Assembly (NCBI GenBank): GCA_005776475.1
Contig: SXPB01000056.1
Span: 1-35,198 of the forward strand
Source of the DNA: Planctomycetia bacterium
Lineage (GTDB): Bacteria; Planctomycetota; UBA1135; UBA2386
Direction of reading: 5' to 3'
Length of the DNA stretch: 35,198 nucleotides
Under the pieces are notes generated by a model that did not search any database, was not told the origin of the DNA, and saw only the letters and a list, made by a program, of their open reading frames with translations. Positions 32,648-35,198 of the stretch are shown here, piece by piece (positions within the stretch are counted from its first letter, which is position 1; each line of letters begins with the position of its first letter). A program made the translations under genes and the position numbers.

Positions 32648-32683
32648 TCCTTCCTTTCCGCTGCGCGGTGTCGGGCTCTGGCT

Positions 32684-33325
32684 TCAGCGGATGCGAGCGC
32701 ACCAGCCGTCGACTGCAGCGATGTCGCCGAGTGCGGTGACGACCGCCTCGCGCAGCTCGTCCTTGCTGGCGCCGAAGTGCATGGCGCCGCGGGCGTGGCC
32801 GGCGAACTGCCGCACCTGGTCCTGGGCTGCCAACAGTCCCACTGCGATCGTCTCGCGCACCATCGCCGACAGCGCGGGTCGGGCCAGGATGCGGCCGTAA
32901 GCGGCCTCGAGTACGAAGGCGTGGAAGTCCGCGTGGAAGCTGCGCAGCATCGCGTCCACTGCCGTGGCGTTGCGGCCGTAGATGCCCCGGAACAACTCGC
33001 GACCCGCGGCGACTTGCTGGTCGGCTGGCAGGCTGCCGCCGCTCGGCGAAGTCGCCGTCGGCCACGCTTCCTGCAGCGTCTCGAAGGCGGTGACGACGCG
33101 TGGGAAACCGCAGAACAGGACCGCCTGCAGCAGCACTTCTTCGAGGTCCGTGCGCGCCACGCCGGCGGCTTCGGAGCGAGCGGCCAGGTCGCGCAAGCGC
33201 TGCCAGTCGCCGTGCCAGATGGCGACGGCGACCGCGACCAGGATGCGGGTCTTGCCGGGCAGCCCCGGGCGGGCGAGCAGGACGTCGAGCAGCATCGGCG
33301 AGAGCCTACGGGCCGGCCTGGTCAT
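32684..33325 (-). CDS. Two-domain carboxymuconolactone-decarboxylase-like protein
   Basis: The 213-residue protein contains two CMD-like helical units. The first (about 20-90) has TRILVAVAVAIWHGDWQRL and DLEEVLLQAVLFCGFPRVVTAFETL. The second (about 110-205) has LFRGIYGRNATAVDAML and VRETIAVGLLAAQDQVRQFAGHARGAMHFGASKDELREAVV. The AhpD CxxC motif is absent; only two unpaired cysteines are visible, so peroxidase chemistry is unlikely. The fold suggests a small-ring decarboxylase or scaffold. ATG at 33325 lies 20 bases after the lipoyl-transfer gene on the same strand. Confidence 0.7.
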   Translation of the reverse strand: MTRPARRLSPMLLDVLLARPGLPGKTRILVAVAVAIWHGDWQRLRDLAARSEAAGVARTDLEEVLLQAVLFCGFPRVVTAFETLQEAWPTATSPSGGSLPADQQVAAGRELFRGIYGRNATAVDAMLRSFHADFHAFVLEAAYGRILARPALSAMVRETIAVGLLAAQDQVRQFAGHARGAMHFGASKDELREAVVTALGDIAAVDGWCARIR

Positions 33326-33345
33326 GGCCACGGTCTGCCGGCTGG

Positions 33346-34098
33346 TCAGCGAGCATGCAGGAACGCGGCATCGCCGTAGCGCGCGGTCGCCAGGCGTTCG
33401 GCCAAGGCGCGCTCCGGCGCCGTCAACGACCCGGCGGTTGGAACGGTGCCCAACGCAGCGGCGATCTGTTCGACCAGGGCCTCGCGCACGGCGTGCTCGA
33501 GGCGGTCGTCGGCGTTGGCGCAGGTGTCGGCAATCGACGCAACGAAAGGAGTCAACCCCGGTCGGCGCACCACCAACGAGCCGTGGTGGAGCACGCGGGG
33601 ACGCGGGCGGACGATGCGGCGTTGCGCCGACCCCAGCAACTTGCCAGTGGGGGTGACGACGTCGCCGCGGCCTGGCAGGGCGAAGCACCAGCGTTCGCTG
33701 GGTCGAGCCGCGGGAAGTTCGCCGGCGGCGAGGCAACTGCTGGCGATGCCGTGTCGCTTCAGTGCGGCGATCGCCGCATCGTGCACGAGGCGGTAGCTGT
33801 CGTGCACGTCGCGCGGCAGCAGGTGCGTGTCGAGTGCGAGCGAGAACGTGATCTCGTCGCCGTGGTGGATGGCGCCGCCGCCGGTGAGCCGGCGCACCAT
33901 GGGCGTGCCGCTGGGCAGGTCCGTGAAGTCGGCGAGGCGCTGGAAGTACCCGAGCGACACCGCGTGCGGTGACCAGCCGTAGAGGCGCAACGTCGGCGTC
34001 GCCGCCAGCGTGAGCAGCGCTTCGTCGACCGCCATGTTCCAGGCGGCCGGAGCGGGATCATCGCGCAAGACTCGCAGCAGCACGCGGTGTTCCTCCAT
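33346..34098 (-). CDS. Lipoate-protein ligase/octanoyltransferase family protein
   Basis: The 250-residue protein has the BPL/LplA/LipB-type catalytic domain. RRLTGGGAIHHGDEITFSLAL (about 69-89) is the lipoyl-binding signature, Cys138 lies in RWCFALPGRGDV, and GKLLGSAQRR (about 152-161) carries the likely catalytic Lys153. It should attach lipoate or octanoate to carrier proteins. LplA-type ligase and LipM-type octanoyltransferase are hard to separate from sequence alone. The gene lies 141 bases after gcvH, whose product needs this modification. A TATCCT hexamer (34139-34134) is about 35 bases before the ATG at 34098, so the gene may also have its own promoter. Confidence 0.85.
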   Translation of the reverse strand: MEEHRVLLRVLRDDPAPAAWNMAVDEALLTLAATPTLRLYGWSPHAVSLGYFQRLADFTDLPSGTPMVRRLTGGGAIHHGDEITFSLALDTHLLPRDVHDSYRLVHDAAIAALKRHGIASSCLAAGELPAARPSERWCFALPGRGDVVTPTGKLLGSAQRRIVRPRPRVLHHGSLVVRRPGLTPFVASIADTCANADDRLEHAVREALVEQIAAALGTVPTAGSLTAPERALAERLATARYGDAAFLHAR

Positions 34099-34239
34099 GG
34101 GCAGCCGGCGTGAAGCTGCGCCTGTCGCTGCCGAGGATACGACGCAGCGGGGCCGGTTGCGTTGAATTGGTGGTTGGCGGATCCCGCGTTGCGGCGTCCA
34201 GGCAGTCGCTGAGCCGGGTCGCCCCGCGGGCGAACCGGC
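34099..34239. other. Intergenic region between gcvH and the lipoyl-transfer gene
   Basis: The 141 bases hold most of the hairpin at 34211-34241 and, on minus, TATCCT at 34139-34134 before the lipoyl-transfer start. No frame here looks coding. Confidence 0.5.
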
Positions 34240-34241
34240 TC
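34211..34241 (-). terminator. Stem-loop overlapping the gcvH stop
   Basis: GAGCCGG (34211-34217) pairs with CCGGCTC (34235-34241), and TCGCCC with GGGCGA inside, with one mismatch and a short loop. The right arm overlaps the gcvH stop codon. No T-run follows. It may attenuate transcription between gcvH and the lipoyl-transfer gene. Confidence 0.45.
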
Positions 34242-34617
34242 AACCTTCGGCCTGGCAGTGCGCGTCGTAGGCGGCGGCGGTGATCAGGTCGGGCGACTTC
34301 GCCGTGACCTTCACCTTGATCATCCACGCCTTCGCGAACGGTTCCTGCGCCAACCACTCGAGGTTGTCGGGCAGGTCCTTGTTGATGTCGATCACTTCGC
34401 CGCTGACCGGCGCGTAGAGGCTGCTGACCGCCTTCACCGATTCGATTTCGCCGAAGCTCTCACCGATCGTGACCGAGGCGCCCTTGCGCGGCAGGTCGAG
34501 GAAGACGAGGTCGCTCAGGTGCGAAACAGCGAAGTCGGTGATGCCGATCGTGGCGATGCCGTTCTCGATCTTGCACCACTCGTGACTCTTCTGGTAGCTG
34601 CAGTCGGTGGGACGCAT
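34240..34617 (-). CDS. gcvH: Glycine cleavage system H protein
   Basis: The 125-residue protein is the lipoyl carrier of the glycine cleavage system, which shuttles the aminomethyl group of glycine between the P, T and L proteins. It has the complete GcvH pattern, with HEWCKIENGIATIGITDFA near the start and GEIESVKAVSSLYAPVSGEV carrying the lipoylated Lys62. The C-terminus has AWMIKVKV. Length is normal. The ATG at 34617 follows gcvT by 62 bases on the same strand, so they are probably one operon. Confidence 0.97.
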   Translation of the reverse strand: MRPTDCSYQKSHEWCKIENGIATIGITDFAVSHLSDLVFLDLPRKGASVTIGESFGEIESVKAVSSLYAPVSGEVIDINKDLPDNLEWLAQEPFAKAWMIKVKVTAKSPDLITAAAYDAHCQAEG

Positions 34618-34679
34618 GGGAGGTTCGTGTTGAGGGCTTGGCTTTGCGAGTGCGGTTGCCGGCGGGCGATCGACGGTGA

Positions 34680-35198
34680 TCAGCGCGCGCGCTTGTAGAA
34701 CGGCATGGGGACGGTGACCGCGGGCTCGGGTTTGTCACGCACGACGAACTCGAGCGTGGTGCCGGGGGCCGCGAACTCGGTGCGAACGTAGGCCGTCGCG
34801 ATGTTCGTGTCCAACGTCGGCGAGATGTTGCCCGAACAGACGTGGCCGATGGCGGCGCCGTTCTTGACGATCGGATAGCCCTGGCGCGGGCAACGCTTGC
34901 TGCTGCTGGTGATGCCGACCAGCTTGCGGCCGGTACCGCCGGCGGCGAGCACCTTCTCGAGTGCCTGCTTGCCGACGAAGTCGTGGTTCATCTTCACCGC
35001 CCAGTCGAGGCCGGCTTCGAGCGGATTGGTCGTCTCGTCGATCTCGTGGCCGTAGAGCGGCATGCCGGCTTCATGGCGCAACGTGTCGCGCGCGCCGAGG
35101 CCGATGGCGGTCATGCCGAGCGGCAGCCCGGATTCCATGAACGCGTCCCACACGAGCTTCTCCTTGCCGTGCGGAACGTAGACCTCGAAGCCGTCTTC
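34680..35198 (-). CDS. gcvT: Aminomethyltransferase of glycine cleavage (partial)
   Basis: This is the C-terminal 172 residues of GcvT, the tetrahydrofolate-dependent aminomethyltransferase. The frame is open to the window edge, so the start lies outside. Motifs include EDGFEVYVPHGKEKLVWDAF, GLGARDTLRHEAGMPLYGHEID, TNPLEAGLDWAVKMNHDFVGKQAL and the C-terminal barrel segment GHVCSGNISPTLDTNIATAYV. Roughly the last half of the usual 360-380 residue protein is present. It is the first visible gene of the glycine cleavage/lipoyl cluster. Confidence 0.95.
   Translation of the reverse strand, partial: EDGFEVYVPHGKEKLVWDAFMESGLPLGMTAIGLGARDTLRHEAGMPLYGHEIDETTNPLEAGLDWAVKMNHDFVGKQALEKVLAAGGTGRKLVGITSSSKRCPRQGYPIVKNGAAIGHVCSGNISPTLDTNIATAYVRTEFAAPGTTLEFVVRDKPEPAVTVPMPFYKRAR

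Larger units (their letters stand above)
32432..32683. other. Intergenic region with two stem-loops
   Basis: This 252-base gap lies between the end of the gcv/lipoyl/CMD cluster and the deacylase start, all on minus. It contains two hairpins (annotated separately) and TAGCAT before the deacylase ATG. No gene-like frame was seen in it. Confidence 0.6.

Noticed and set aside
32432-32683. Possible riboswitch in the gap before the deacylase
   Set aside because: The two stem-loops do not match any riboswitch consensus I know; a terminator fits better.
34618-34679. Glycine riboswitch or regulator between gcvT and gcvH
   Set aside because: The gap is too short and shows no conserved aptamer; such an element would be upstream of gcvT, outside the window.
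1-35198. CRISPR array, transposase or prophage genes
   Set aside because: No spaced direct repeats, terminal inverted repeats with transposase, integrase or phage structural genes were found.

Overview
The window is GC-rich chromosomal DNA, densely coded on both strands, with short intergenic gaps and many 1-4 base stop/start overlaps. The gene content suggests a Gram-negative bacterium of the phylum Planctomycetota, probably a deep, poorly cultured lineage. The clues are two ECF sigma factor plus Ser/Thr kinase pairs, kinases fused to WD40 or FG-GAP propellers, large secreted proteins sharing a C-terminal domain, many lipoproteins, and lipid A genes. The assignment is an inference from gene content; no 16S rRNA gene is present. 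I saw no insertion sequence, prophage or CRISPR array.

Layout. 1-5863: tRNA-Ser(UGA) and a bifunctional-nuclease-family gene on the minus strand, then a plus-strand overlapping four-gene operon (asparaginase, NAD(P)HX dehydratase, exported repeat protein, YdjY-like lipoprotein). 5888-12202 (minus): ECF sigma factor, WD40 receptor-type kinase and a secreted protein. 12400-14318 (plus): two exported proteins of unknown function. 14381-17291 (plus): fabD, lpxK and an LpxL-type acyltransferase, followed by tRNA-Arg(UCU). 17551-21035 (minus): a split SGNH hydrolase carrying a helical insert, and a large secreted protein. 21295-23759 (plus): a subtilisin-like lipoprotein protease and a small lipoprotein. 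23766-26153: a Tsr3/DUF367-like protein and a family 9 glycosyltransferase (minus), divergent from a Kdo-kinase-like LPS kinase (plus). 26158-30650 (minus): a second ECF sigma factor and a kinase carrying a TPR-like region and FG-GAP repeats. 30788-32431 (minus): an exported N-acyl-D-amino-acid deacylase. 32684-35198 (minus): gcvT (cut by the window edge), gcvH, a lipoyl-transfer enzyme and a two-domain carboxymuconolactone-decarboxylase-like protein.

Themes. (1) Cell envelope: FabD, LpxK, the acyltransferase, the glycosyltransferase and the LPS kinase together indicate a real lipid A/LPS core. (2) Signalling: two similarly built sigma-kinase modules suggest transcription controlled by membrane-spanning kinases with propeller sensors. 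(3) Glycine cleavage: the lipoyl carrier GcvH lies beside an enzyme of the kind that attaches its cofactor. (4) Translation signals: several first genes of operons lack a Shine-Dalgarno and have a -10-like hexamer 6-8 bases before the start codon, while several internal operon genes have a clear Shine-Dalgarno. This suggests that leaderless mRNAs are common here.
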